A program made the position numbers and the translations under genes. The notes beneath the pieces are model-generated. The model did not search any database and was not told the origin of the DNA. It saw only the letters and a list, made by a program, of their open reading frames with translations. 64,000 nucleotides of DNA from Ophthalmolycus amberensis (taxonomy: Eukaryota; Chordata; Actinopteri; Perciformes; Zoarcidae): the NCBI GenBank assembly GCA_024529925.1, contig JAFEUB010001797.1:914501-978500 (forward strand), written 5' to 3'. Every line of letters begins with the position of its first letter. The stretch's first letter is position 1. This document shows, piece by piece, positions 1-12,618 of this stretch.

Positions 1-520
1 AGAAGAGAGGTGGGGAGACAAGGAGAGGGAGAAAAAAGAGGTGAAGGAGAAACAAGAACAACAGAGGAAAGGGGGAGGCTAGGGGACAGAAAACGAAAGG
101 AGAGGTGTTGAGGAACGAGGAAAGAAGGTAAAAGAGTCGGCAATAGAAAAGAGTAGACATAAGAAAAAAGAAAAAGGGAAAGGATATAAGGAGAAACAAA
201 AGGGGGAGGGAGAAAAGAGGAGTGCAAAATGAAGGAAGGGAAAGGAAAATAAAGGAGGAAAAGAGAAAAGAACCAGAAGAGAAAGGAGAAACAAGTAAAG
301 GAGATACAAAAAAGCAAAGGATAGAGAAGGAGATAAAAGAGGAAAGGATAAGATAAAGGTAAAGCAGGAAAAAGAAGGGGGACGAGAAAGCAAAGCGATA
401 GACAGCAAAGCAAAAAAGAGAAGAAGGGATGACTAGAAAGAAAAGGAAAGGAAAATAAAGGATTAGATATGATGAAGGAAATAAGAAGAAGGGAGAGGAC
501 AGGAACGGGAAGAAAAGGCA
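1..520. repeat. long polypurine (GA-rich) tract
   Basis: About 500 bases of the plus strand are almost all A and G with few pyrimidine interruptions, and the tract runs off the left edge of the window. There is no simple repeat unit, so it is not a clean microsatellite. The opposite strand is one long pyrimidine run, which creates spurious Ser/Phe/Leu-rich open frames that I do not regard as genes. A second purine-rich stretch lies at about 860-1020. Confidence 0.85.
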
Positions 521-3500
521 GATGTACACTTGGTCATTTCTCCCTGAGGCGCTGACAGCTGAACATGCACTCGTCCCACAGGAGAGCCGCTGCACACTCG
601 CCAGCCTTACATCTCTAATGTGTGGTGTGCTTGTGTACAGGGACTCTGTCTGCACTGTCCAATCAGCCACGCTTCATTACTTTCTTTGTGTGCTTTTTGA
701 ATCCGTTTTGTGCCTGAATTAACGCGGCCATTGATCCGTGCACGGAGCACCGCCTCGAGCCGGGACTCCATTCATCTTTACCTGTCTGCTGTCGCCTCAC
801 GCCATCGACCGCTAACCTGATGCAACAACACGGCGATAAGAGGCACAGAGCAGCGACAACAGGACAGGAGAGAGAGAGAAAAGGGAGGAGGAGCAAAAAG
901 AAAGAGCAGACAGAAGAGGCCATCAAATGGGTCAAACAGGGCAGCGAGAGAAAGAAGGAGGATATAAAAAAGCAAGAGAGGAGACAGTGAAGGACAGAAG
1001 CAGGAGAGCAGCTAAAGAGGACAGAACTGTTCTCTTGTTAAACAACATCGGGTCGAAGATGGAAACCGCTGCTATTGATTAATATCCAGCAAGCAGGCAC
1101 TTCTCATCATCACAAAGCCAGGCTGTTCTAGTTTGTTTACTTATTTATTCATGTATTCATTTTGTGTCTGATGAGAGAGCCATTCGCCTCGCTGCCTTTA
1201 AATAAAGTCTGATGTATTCATCTATTACAAACACTCACACAGTAAGGGAGTAATTGCAGCGCAGCATTTAATACTCTTTAATTCACCGTAATCACATTAT
1301 GCACTGCCAGCATGCCTGGGTCTGTTTCAGAGGGCTTCTTCCTGTTTATCTCGCATAACTTTCTTTATTTCTTTGCAAGAAATTGACCAAAAACTGTTCA
1401 ATCCAGAAGTCTGGCTGCGTTTTCACACATCAGTACTTTTTGTACAGACGAAAATGTATCCGTAGCATGTATTGAGTATCAAAAACTGCCAAGTAAAAAC
1501 ATCTGGTGTCAAATGTCTGGTAAGATTGCTGATCTTGTTTCGCAAATCAGTTTTAGGCTAATTTCATTAGTTGGTGGAGACCAAAAACAGAGCTAAAAAA
1601 AAAGTGATTTATTTGACACGAATGCTAATGTTGGATGTTTTTAGTTATTTTGGTTGAAATCTTCATCTACCAATAGGAATGATAAAAGTGTAATTTTTCC
1701 CGCTCTAAGAGGTGCAACAAAGCTAACAGCAGACTCAGGAAGATGTCAGTCAGTTACAATCTATACACGCCCATTAAGTCCTGAGAAGAGACCTAATCAG
1801 CCACATTCATTTTACAATTAACTGTCATGAACTGAAAACGCACTGAGCGAAGGTTAACACTGTAATGACAAAAACAAGGAGAACTCCCAGACCGGACAAT
1901 GTCGTATAGCGACCAGTCAATCACAGACCATAATTATGACTAATCTGTTAAAGCATTCCTCCGTACACACAGCTGGGAAAGAGTGTGTTTCTATGAGCGC
2001 AGATGCGGAGTACGGGCGGTATAAATGAATATCTCGGAGGTTTGTAGACTGTCAGTGTGACTCCCAAACCCACTTAAATGGCTTCACGCTCTACAACCTT
2101 CCTCATCTCTCGTGCCCTGCAACCTCGGGAACAAAGAATGGGACTATGCAATAGCTGGAAAATGGAAGTCAAACTAAAACCTGCCCGTGGGATGTTTCCC
2201 ATGATATACCTGGACGTTTTTTGTTCTTCTGTGTGTGTGTGTGTGTGTGTTTTCTGGAGTAATTTTGACCAGTTGACTGGGGACAGCATGTCTAATTGGG
2301 GACAAAATTGGTGTCCCCAATTCATTTTTACTGCAGCTGCATTCAGCATGATGTAGAGTGGTTTCTGTCTTAATTGTAAGGTTAAGGTTAGTAATTGGGA
2401 TGAGGTTTAGGTTAAGAGGGGGAAGGAATTTAAGTCGATGCTCTTAGAAGTATGCTAAACCCGAAATGTATGTATGCGCGTGTTCTCATGTAAGTCCCTT
2501 CAGCTGATGTATCTCTGTTACATTTTCGTTTCCATTGAAGCTTCTGCCATCACTCCTGTCTGTCATTGTTGAGATCTGGAGACCCTTGAATGACGTCCAA
2601 TATGGCAGGAACACGGGCGATCAGAAAATTACCGGTATAACTTAATAAGAAAATTCTCTCTCTGAGTCTTGAAATCGTTTGCGTCAATGCGTGTCATGTT
2701 TTACAAGTAGATGCGCAATGCCCCTGGGAAGAAAGACAGACAGCATAGCCAGTGCCTTGCATTAACCCGGCGAGCTAGCGGTCAGTAATGGATGGAATGA
2801 AGCAAGAACTTGCAAAAGAGGAGCCTCTTGAAATCTTCAATGATTTAGGGTTGGCCATTGCAAATTAGCTTATCAAGCAGAAGTTATGTATGTTTTGTGC
2901 TGGTGCGCCGCCGAGAAAGCCTTTCCAGAACAAGGATACAACTTCGTGTTTGAATCAAAAATAATCAAAAATATAGCCTTCGGTCGGACAGGTGAGGGCA
3001 TCTGTTTGTTTTTGGCCCGTTCAGATCCAGCGATTAACTTGGTGAGAAAAGTATTCTTATACTGATCAGAACTGTGACCCAGTTTATAAATATCATTCAG
3101 ACTTCATTCATTTACATTTCCACTGTGAGTCATTTGCAATAGCTTTAGAAAAAGCTTAAAAGGCAAACTAATTATAAAAAGACAATCCAATAGTGACAAG
3201 AGTAAGTAAAATTACTTTTTAATTAATATGCGTACATATCACAGTGTATCCTTTTTTTGACGAACACAAGTCTGTCATAAGATCACACACATTTTCCAAC
3301 TTCAATTTATGATCAAATCACACATTTTTAAAGATTTCTGAAGATTATCCTTTGGTCTCTTTTTTTAAAACACCTTCACATCTACATGGCTTTTAAAATA
3401 CGCTTTGACAAGGCCATGAAAGTCAATCATTTCACAGATCTTCCTACTATAAACAGAGATAAACATACCTGCATAATTCCCTCTAAAAATAATAAACCGT

Positions 3501-6500
3501 TTGAAGCGGCTTAACCCCTGACACATCCCGCTTTGGAAGCCCCGTCTCCTCCGTCGCTGACTGACAAAACATAACGTTCTTTTTTCCCCCCCATGAAAAG
3601 CGATCCACACTCGGCTAACACTGAGGTGCATGTAGCCCCTGACAAGCCACGTGTCAAGCCAATCAGATGGTTTGACAGCATCTCTTGAATCGCCGTCCTT
3701 CAAGTAGCCTTTCATCTGTCTTCCACTCGCGTCTTGTCTCTTGAGTGCAAAATCGGAGATGTGAGAAAAAGGCAATTCATTTTTTCACCTGCTGGAGATT
3801 CAGATCACACTGATGCCAACAGATAAGAAAACTATGAATTCAAATGCCGACTTGAATACAAGCACTGTATATGAAGTGTGCGTGAACTGTAATGTTCCTC
3901 TTGCTTTCTAACGTTCCTCTCCTTGAGGCAGACCCATTCTAATAGTGCTCAGACTCCTCATCTGTCCAAAATTGTATAGAGGTCTATTACAGCTCCCTCT
4001 CTCTCGTTTTCCCCTTCAGGGCTGAAATGAAGAGAGCAGTAATGGGAACATCACTCGTCCATCTCTCTCTCCCTATTCTGTTCGTCATCTTTTTCTCGCT
4101 TCGCTGCGAGGGAGACCGAAAAGCAAGAGGTTAATGAAGAGGAGGAAGAGCTGACGGGCTGAATTAACCTTATGTGAACACAAACACAACGGTGCCACGA
4201 ACAATTTAGAAAACTGACCGACTGTGAAAACCTAATGGATTTTTGATATATGGAGCATCTAGATTATCCTTAAACCAAGATATTCACATTAAGATGATAA
4301 TGGCATGATATGAAATGTCCTAAGTTCTTCAGAAATCCTGCAAATTATATCCAAGTGAGGAAAAACATGAGAAACCAGCTTTATTTTACACCGTGATCAG
4401 CATTTAAATATCCTAAGACGAAGCCTGTTTCGAAGCAAACTCGGTCCTTAGTTATGATTAAAAAGGGTGAAAATGTAAAAGTAACTTTATTGTCATTTTG
4501 AGCTGTTATTGAACTGGGAATTGCACTTGGAGACCGGTGTAGTGGTAACAGATGTAGTGCCAGTGTCAGCCAAGGACTTTTGGCATTTGGCTGTAAGCGT
4601 TGATCTTCCACCCTGATTGTTAACACGGTCACACTTTTCTTTGTGAAAGTTGTGTGTCTGTGTTTGTTTCTGTCAAAAATGTTGTTAATAATAATGAGTG
4701 GCAGCAGCTGCAAGAAGTAAACTATTTCTCCACAAGAGTTTGTGACAGAAGTTTATTAATTGTTGACATGAATTGTTGAACAAAACCACTAAGTATAGTT
4801 CCACTTAGTAGTTTAGGAAAAGATCGTAGTTGATGCTAAATTGACTGACGACTCATGTGACTAACAACTCACAAGACTAATGACTGATCTGACAAATGTC
4901 AACTTAGTTAACAGCCTAACATCCTGGAAGAAACTCCTGTGTTTATTTGACCCATCCACATCCCCTCCCACTCACCCTGTGTGGACTTTTATACTGCGTA
5001 AGTTGTCTGTAATGCCAGGTGGGTGCGCTGCATACACGCTAAAAGAACGTTGGTGTCAGATGCACTTACCAAGCTGCATTACTTGACGCGTTGAGTGTGA
5101 AAAGATGGTGAACGTGGTAAACATCGGCACGTTAACTTTGACATTCTGAGCGTGTTACCATGCTGATCGACAGTAAAGAAAGGGAGCAAGAGAGGAGACG
5201 TGTTAGTCCTCACAGTGCCACTCAGTAGAAGGAGGATTTAACCTTGCAACCATTGCTTCATCATGAGTCATCATGCAGTTATGTTGTCTGTGGAGCGTGT
5301 CAAGAATGAGAGCGGTTAGGATGAACCAGTTCATGTGCGTGTGTGTTCAAGAGTGTTGCTGTGCGTGCAGTGGTACGAGAGGATATGACAGGCCAGTGCT
5401 GTGCAGAGTGGGGAGAGTCGACCATGGCCTTTTTATTGAATTAAACTTTTCTTTACAGAGATTGGAAAAGGTCAGGAACATATTCAGGAACTTAATGCGG
5501 TACAAACAGATGCCCTTTATACGGTTGGTTACCACTAAGTGCCACTACCGTACGGTGTAGTTTTAACGGGTTGTAATAGTCATTGCTGTTGTGTTAAAGC
5601 TGGTGTCATTTTTGCAGTCTCAGATGTAACTGTGGCCTTAGTGGCAGTATAAAGATATTATCACACAAATCTATTTTATGTACAAAGTAGTTATCAGTTT
5701 ATTCGTATAATTTTCCAACATCCTCACTCCAATTAAATACCAACATTTGACTCAGTATTTTTTTTCACCAGGTGTTAAGCTTTCTGGCTTACAAGACTTA
5801 CTTTGTAGTTTGATTATGACACAGAACATTGGAAAAAATAATTCACTTTTAAAACTGCGCTTTATATTAATAATTAAGTTTAAAACACATTAAAAAATGT
5901 AAACTCACCGGTACTGTATTGCAGTTTTTCTGCCTGGCTGCTGACCTATAATACGCAAAATGATCATTTACAATGTTAAAAAAAACATTAAAGGAAACGG
6001 AGTTATTGGATATGAAAGACCTGACAATACCACCAGCGAGGTAATATCTTTTTTTAATCTTTTTTTACATATTGTTCCTATAAAAATAAAACGACCAAAA
6101 CCAAAAATGCAGTCAAGCTTCAAGGATTTGTGAATAACCCACAATCAATAAAATACATTCAGAACCTTGTACCTTTAGAAATAACCAGGCGCAAACCGAG
6201 GCTAAAGCTTTCGCGCTGTGAATAATCAACAGGATTAGAAAGAAGGGTGTTGTCTGATGCTCAACAGAGGGTCAAACACATTTGCAATGTGTGGATGTGC
6301 TGCCACAGAGCAGCGCTACTGGGACAGTGGATATGTTTGCGGGAACAGGAGTTAAGCAAGATCACAAGGCGATCACAGGCTGCTGGCAAGTGGGTGTGAG
6401 ATGAGGAGCAGAGGGGGGAGATAAGCTGTCAAAAAAAACACAAGAATATGTAAAAATTTGCAAGAAATATGAAAAGTGCACGTTCAGTGTTTGCCCACAT

Positions 6501-7448
6501 GCGAAAATGTGTGCACCATCTTCACCCAGCAGCAACAGACAGCTGAGATGTGGCAGTGTATCGCCAGCTGCCTGGCTTTCATATTTGGCAGGTCTGCTTT
6601 CTTCAGGCTGCTCACACCCAAAGCTTCCTCAGTGCTGCCAAATAGTAGACTCTGAGCCTGATCACACACACATGCAAAAAAAAATAATGTTTCTACACAA
6701 TACATTAGCATGAATGTGTGTACAACAGTCTCGCTGTTTCCTAGAGGTGAGAGAAGTGGGCTTTTCACCAGCAGTAATGCCTCCACCAGCTGGGGTCTCT
6801 CCAGTCATTGAGATGCCCGCTGGGCTGCTGGGATGTGTAGTGCAGCTCCCAGGTTTGGCTTAACACTGAAGTATGAATGCAGACCGTGGAAAGCAGTTAG
6901 CATGTCAATGTTCCCCTCAACAATGTAAACCCAAGGCCACTGGTTGATTTGCCTGCGAGAAGCAATGCGATTGTTAAATTCCAAAGGGTTTAGCCTCTTG
7001 GGAACATGATTGACCTGAGCATATGTCTTGATGATTTGCCAAGTAGATTAAAAACTCATGGACTGATCAACATTTTAAAAGGGTTCATCCTCTGGGGAGC
7101 AGGAATTTGTCAAAATATGCTTTCGATTTTGTGAAATTTAGTCTTTGTGGTACTTTTAAAGAAAAAACATTTGCCAATAAACAAACACAATTTCATCTTT
7201 CAGTCTTCTTTCCCTGCGGCAGTTTTGAGAGACGGATTAACGGACACACAAAAACACATAATCAAACACAGAATAACTTAAGGGCAGTTCAATAACAGCT
7301 CTTCTCCTCACCACGGTTCCCCGTGGATGTAGGACGATAGTCCATAAATTCCTGTCCTAACATTATCCTGCGTCATTCCTCCCTCTTAAACACAAACTGA
7401 CTGAGCCCAAAGTGACCCAACACACCACAGTCCTGAGGCAGAACCGGA

Positions 7449-7486
<38 letters not shown>

Positions 7487-7650
7487 GTACACAGTGCGTT
7501 CTCTCCAGTCCTTCCCCGCGGTGGCTTCATACATGGCGATGGAGTGTCAGTCCCGTTTGGTTGCTGTGAACAGGTGCAGCAGTCGACAGATGAGGAGGAC
7601 TGTCTCCCCTGACTTCTAAATAAAACACCAACCTTCCTCTCAAACTTTCT
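521..7650. other. non-coding stretch, no gene recognised
   Basis: I see no exon that I can support here. About 720-840 is locally richer in CpG and could be promoter or 5' untranslated DNA, but nothing decides this. There is a (TG)n microsatellite at 2230-2251 and a near-palindrome around 2285-2330 built on TTGGGGACA and TGTCCCCAA, a motif I associate with interspersed fish repeats. About 1556-1640 resembles, in opposite orientation, part of 24410-24545, suggesting a shared old interspersed repeat. The 136-codon minus frame at 3365-3775 has no recognisable motif. Confidence 0.5.
7451..7482. repeat. (AC)n microsatellite
   Basis: An uninterrupted run of about 16 AC dinucleotides on the plus strand. 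Confidence 0.95.
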
Positions 7651-7660
7651 CTGCCGTCAC

Positions 7661-8960
7661 CAGTGGCGGCTGGTCAATAGAGGGCCATGGGGCATGGCCC
7701 CACCATGAGCCACACAAAAAAAAATAAAAAAATAAAAAAAATATTATAATAATCATAAATTATACAAATTGTCAATATTTGTGTTTTTGAACTGTGGAAT
7801 GTACCCAGTAATGTGTGTAAAATATGATATCTGCGCAAAATATATGCTTTTCCTGCTCGTCCTCTCCGCCTGTGTGCTCTCTGCCCGTGCTCTCTTCCTG
7901 TGTGCTCTCTGCTCGTCCTCTCCGCCTGTGTGCTCTCTGCTCGTGCTCTCTGCCTGTGTGCTCTCTGCTCGTGCTCTCTGCCTGTGTGCTCTCTGCTCGT
8001 GCTCTCTGCCTGTGTGCTCTCTGCTCGTGCTCTCTGTCTGTGTGCGCGACACTCTGAGAACGCGCAGCTTGGGGGGCTTGATCGTTTTGGCCCAAAAGAG
8101 ACGGGTCTATGAAGCAGTTTAGCCAATTGCTGATTCAAGATATAAATGAGTGACATACAATTTAGCCAATCAGCGCCCTCAAATAGATTCAGCTTGGGGC
8201 TAGAACGATCAGGCCCCCCTCGCTGCGCGTTCTCGTCAGGAGAAGTCTCTACGCGCGAGCGCCAGCGCGAGCACTCCTCCTCCAAGACCCGTTTGAGAGG
8301 AGAACTTTGGCGGAGATTCTGCAGCCAAAGAGCTGATATCAGATCAGCCTGACCTCACAATCAGATAGCAGACTACATGCGAAGCTTCACGAGCTGTACA
8401 CCAGACAGGTTTGGCTAGCTGGATGACGTCATGCTAATCATTTATTTAGCTTTTTAAAACAACGGGGACGGATCCAGCACGGACAGTTACGGGAGTGAGG
8501 AGGTAAGGAAACATGAGAACACCAGGACACACATGGAGAACTCTGTCAAGCTACATATTCGGCAAAGTGAACATCTTTTCTTCTACATAGCCTCAGTCTC
8601 ATCTGCTTAACTTGGTCATGGAGGCATCAACATGTAATAGAGATGTTAAATTAACAGTGAAAACTCATCATAGCTTAATTTAACATCAGTATTCATAATT
8701 ACACTTCATGTTTACTTCTCCTGATCTTTACCTCCTATAACAAGGTCCATAGGGGCATCTCAATAAATAAACATGTTATATTATATTATATAAGTGTTAT
8801 TTACTGATTGTTTTCGTGTTGGAATACATGTTAAATATTTAACTGCCAAGTAATAATGAGTGTTTGATACTTACATTTTTTTTGCATTAAATCATACTGG
8901 GATGTTTGCTGAAATTGATAAGATGGCCCTACCTAGAACATTTTCCACCAGCCGCCACTG
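7661..8960. mobile_element. non-autonomous hAT element with perfect 8-bp target duplication
   Basis: The element starts CAGTGGCGGCTGG and ends with its reverse complement CCAGCCGCCACTG. It is flanked on both sides by the same eight bases GCCGTCAC (7653-7660 and 8961-8968). An 8-bp target duplication plus CA(G)TGG-type ends is the hAT signature. At 1300 bp it has no transposase frame. Inside are a 28-bp minisatellite (7848-8045) and a 38-bp imperfect inverted repeat (8056-8093 against 8197-8234, about 33 of 38 matching). The last ~170 bp recur at 51425-51590 and 58789-58954 as right-end fragments of the same family. Confidence 0.92.
7848..8045. repeat. 28-bp minisatellite inside the hAT element
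   Basis: About seven imperfect copies of a 28-bp unit containing TGTGTGCTCTCTGCTCGTGC. The unit length is not a multiple of three, so different frames read through it as Arg/Glu/His-rich or Cys/Ser/Leu-rich peptides. These are by-products of the repeat, not genes. Confidence 0.88.
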
Positions 8961-8968
8961 GCCGTCAC

Positions 8969-10661
8969 TCTCTCCCCCACTCGCAATTCTCAAAACAGCT
9001 GTCATGTTGAAGTCAGCAACTTTAAAACAATGCATCCAGAATTCTCTCTGATTAAAGTTGTTCTCTGAGAGCTTTGTTTCTGGTTTTGTGCTTTTTGTAA
9101 AAAAAGTGATGGTAACCATGAAGTCATGGTGCAGTGACAACATGGTATGATATACTACTATACTTGAGAAGGGATAGAATTAATAACTTATATGTGTAGA
9201 AGGCAAACAATAATTTAAAAAAGGTGTTCCCCGATATCTAGGAAGCAGTCTGTTTTCATGTAACTTCAGTATGATCTTTGATTGAAAGTTATTTAATAAT
9301 CATTATCTACTTCCTGATTTGTGACTTGGGCCTGGTCAAGGCCCAGTGGGATGTAAACATTTCATTTCAGCGTCTCATAACAGTAGTGATCGTTTTTCGA
9401 CAAGATGTTGTATTCCTTACTGCAGGTGTTGCACTCCGAAAATAAACAGAGAAAAACACGTCCATCTTCTCCCACTGCAACACTTTAATAGCAATGTCCT
9501 AAATCTTTCTAAAAGGTAAAAAAAGTGTGATATACTGGGCACATTAATCAATCAAAAACAAATGTATAAAACAGCTTCAGTGTGCTACACAAGTGTTAAT
9601 CCACTGTCCTACTTCTGTTCAGTTTGCCACATCCATCACCTCTTTCGACATCTCAGCCTCACCCTCTCTCTGTAAAGATAATAACAGTTATTGTTTTTTT
9701 CTTCGTATAAGACTGATTAATCTTACATTCCATCAGTAAAGTCACTGCAGCATTTTGAGGGATCGCTGCTCTCCACTACAATCAGACGGGTCAAAGGGAA
9801 ACTCAAATTGTGACTCAGTGGGACCTCCCTCTTCAAATGCATGAATGTCTTTGCAACATTCATATCAGCAGATAAAGTGTGTGTGATGGAAAATCTTATA
9901 CCCGCTTTTTGTGAGTCTTTTAGTGCTGAAATACAGAGTATCAAAACACAGAGGTTGTCTTTTATATATTTATTATCTGCGCAGAGAAGGTTCAAATCAT
10001 CGCAAAGAGTGAAAAAAACAGTCTCAGTGAGGAAGAAGAAAACCTACACCGGGCACCCGCTTTCTTTATACAGAGAGAGCAAGGGTGGGGGCCAACGGCG
10101 GGGTTACAGACATTTTGATATGAGACTGCTGGGAACAACCACCACAACAAACTGTTAGCAACCAAAACAGAAGGCCAAACGGCCTTGGCGTTGGAATATT
10201 CTCATAGAAAACAGTGACATTTATCTTTGCTCGCAGGCAAGAGTGATGTGAATTCTTCTTCTGCAATAACAGCAAGACGGCAAGATACAATTGCGCACGT
10301 ACGCTAACACAATGAAGCTCTACTGAGTTCACAGCAAAAGTACTTCAGCATTTACACTACACTGAATAGAAATGCATACTAAGTAAGTCGAAATATGTAC
10401 TAAGTAGAAATGTGCCGTTACAACTGACCAACAGAGCAATATTGGCTAAAGAAAAGTATTTTTTTCTTTTTACATTTCAATCTCAGTACCACCGTCACCC
10501 CCTACAGTTTTATCCTCAACTCAGACTTTCTCTGACTTTGTCCTCCCATCTTGTGTTGTCTACTTGCAAGGCATCCTACAGCGGCTACTGAGCGTGACCT
10601 AAAACACGATGGGGTGAGAACGGACGTCTGTCATCCACTGACTGCCCCTATCCCACTAGAG
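8969..10661. other. non-coding stretch, nothing recognised
   Basis: AT-rich single-copy-looking DNA between two hAT insertions. No exon, RNA gene or repeat array stands out. Confidence 0.5.
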
Positions 10662-10760
10662 CAGGGGTCTTCAACTAAAATTCCAAAAGGTCCAGATTGA
10701 GAAAATCTCCTCGGGCAAAGGTCCGAAACATTACAATAATATTTAACCCGCACTATTTAG

Positions 10761-10804
<44 letters not shown>

Positions 10805-12610
10805 GAAGCCTAGTAGTAGTAACAACGTCTCTGTGTAGTCAACAACTGTCAAATCAAATGAAGAAAGCACACATCAATTATATTTTAACAAACTATTATT
10901 CTCAGTTTTCAAATTTAACTGGATGGATTATAAATAATACATAAATAAATGTTCTTCTCATTTCAAGTAAAATAATGGCTGGATTAAAGAATAACTGACA
11001 TAACAGAAAGCTTTTGAAGAATGTGCATCTTAAAATAAAGTAATTCATTTTAGAAAAATGTATTTCACTGAATTGTCCTGCAGCTTTAAATTCAGTTCAT
11101 TCAGGTGTGAAGTGATGTCAATCAAAAAGCCACAATATTATGTTTTTGTCTTCTAAAAAGAGAAATCAGTGAGCATGGACTTTATCTGTGGTTATTAAAC
11201 CACTTGTTTCAGCTCTATCCTCTCTGGTAACATCATTGTTGGGACAGTGAATTCATGCGTTAGGATTCTGATCATTTTGGGCTCTTAGGTTTATTTTCTG
11301 TCTTCATTTCAGATGTGAGTGGGTACTTTTGTTCAAAGGAGTTGTGCTTCATTTGTAGTAGTGCGCTTCATTTGCCGCTTTTATCAATAGTTACGGTTTC
11401 TGAACATATGACACACTGCCTGTGGGAAGAATTAACATAGAAGAGTCTGTTCATTCTTGCTTATAAATTATATTCTCTCTGAACACGTTTCTCTTTTTGG
11501 AGAACTGGTATATTTATCTATACTAGTAATAAATAAAACATCTGTACGGTTCCCTTTTTTACCAGCTTGTTCCTGCCCTGCTTTTTGAACACTTAACAAA
11601 TGGCATTAATATTAGTATTAGCCAACAGCAAGATATTAATGAAAACTACAAGGTGCCATGATTGCTGCTGACTCTGGCATCTGTCTGACTGTCTGTGGGA
11701 GTGGGTGGGATAAACAATGCTTCATTTACTTGCATAGTGAGTTTGATATTTTCACTTCATATTTTATCTTAATTCATGGAATAATTATTTTTCCTAAACT
11801 AAAAATTAAAATAATTAGCTCAAGCTCCACCCTCAGGCTCCACCAGCATGGAGCCATGTTGCATCAATTGTGTTTCATTTAGTACACGTTTGTGTGCATT
11901 GTGACCTCATGATCATTTAGGCTTGTTGTCAAACTAGGCTAAGGCTCCTCGTGTTAGCTGTATATAGGTGAGCTTGGAGGTGTTCATGTTTATAATCACA
12001 TTTGCTTACCCGTCGTTCTTTGAACTCTTTGAAAAGTTCGGGGTGTCTGTCTGAAAGGTGCTTTGCCGTGTTAGACGTGTTGCCTCACTTGGTCTGTGTG
12101 GCTTTGAAACACGTTTCGCAGACTGGTCTCTGTAGGTCAGTGGGCTTTCCTTCACTGTCTGCAATATAGCCAAAGTACTTCCAGATGATACTTCTGGCAT
12201 CTTGTTTTCCAACAACCCGAGGACGGTCGGCAAAAGCTGGTGCATGTCTCCCCTGTGATCACTCGCTGTGAGTGCGCGCGCTGCCTGTTGCTGTGAGCGC
12301 GCTGGGCAGCCCCGCCCCCTTGCATGCCTGCAGGCAGCATGACAGGGAGCGGAGCAGCGAGTGCGCTCTGATCGCGCGCTATTTTAATAAAGTATCGATA
12401 CTAAAAATATGCAAAATCGTATCGTTTTTAACGTACAGGTACCGCGGTACCTTTTTAGTATCGATACACCTGTGCAACCCTACCGGTTAAAGTACAAACT
12501 CGCTGCCTAATATATGTGTGATTCCGAAATATCGATTTTAGGTCCTGGGTCCGGATGCAACTGCGTCTGGGTCCGGATCCGGACCGCGGTCCGCCAGTTA
12601 GAGACCCCTG
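10662..12610 (-). mobile_element. hAT-type transposon with decayed BED-finger exon
   Basis: The ends are CAGGGGTC (10662) and the inverted match GACCCCTG (to 12610). The flanking eight bases CACTAGAG occur at 10654-10661 and again at 12611-12618, a perfect hAT-type target duplication. The interior holds an (AT)n run at 10765-10800, a decayed BED zinc-finger exon on the minus strand near 12010-12125, and a 16-bp perfect palindrome AGGTACCGCGGTACCT near 12436-12452. A diverged relative of the left ~800 bp lies at 47172-47850. Confidence 0.88.
12010..12125 (-). pseudogene. BED zinc-finger exon remnant of hAT transposase
   Basis: On the minus strand the frame reads a C-x2-C pair (CETC) followed after a spacer by H-x4-H (HLSDRH) and HPELFKEFKERR. 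This is the spacing of a BED-type zinc finger, which is the DNA-binding N-terminal domain of many hAT transposases. One in-frame stop interrupts the finger. The exon ends at a good donor (CGG then GTAAGC), so intron structure is still visible. No catalytic domain is recognisable downstream in the element. Confidence 0.7.
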
Positions 12611-12618
12611 CACTAGAG

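Noticed and set aside
3365..3775. 136-codon minus-strand frame
   Set aside because: No domain, no splice context and unremarkable composition; length is within chance for non-coding DNA.
7674..8285. Arg/Glu/His-rich repetitive frames across the 28-bp minisatellite
   Set aside because: Produced by the repeat inside a transposon; several frames are open at once, which is not coding behaviour.
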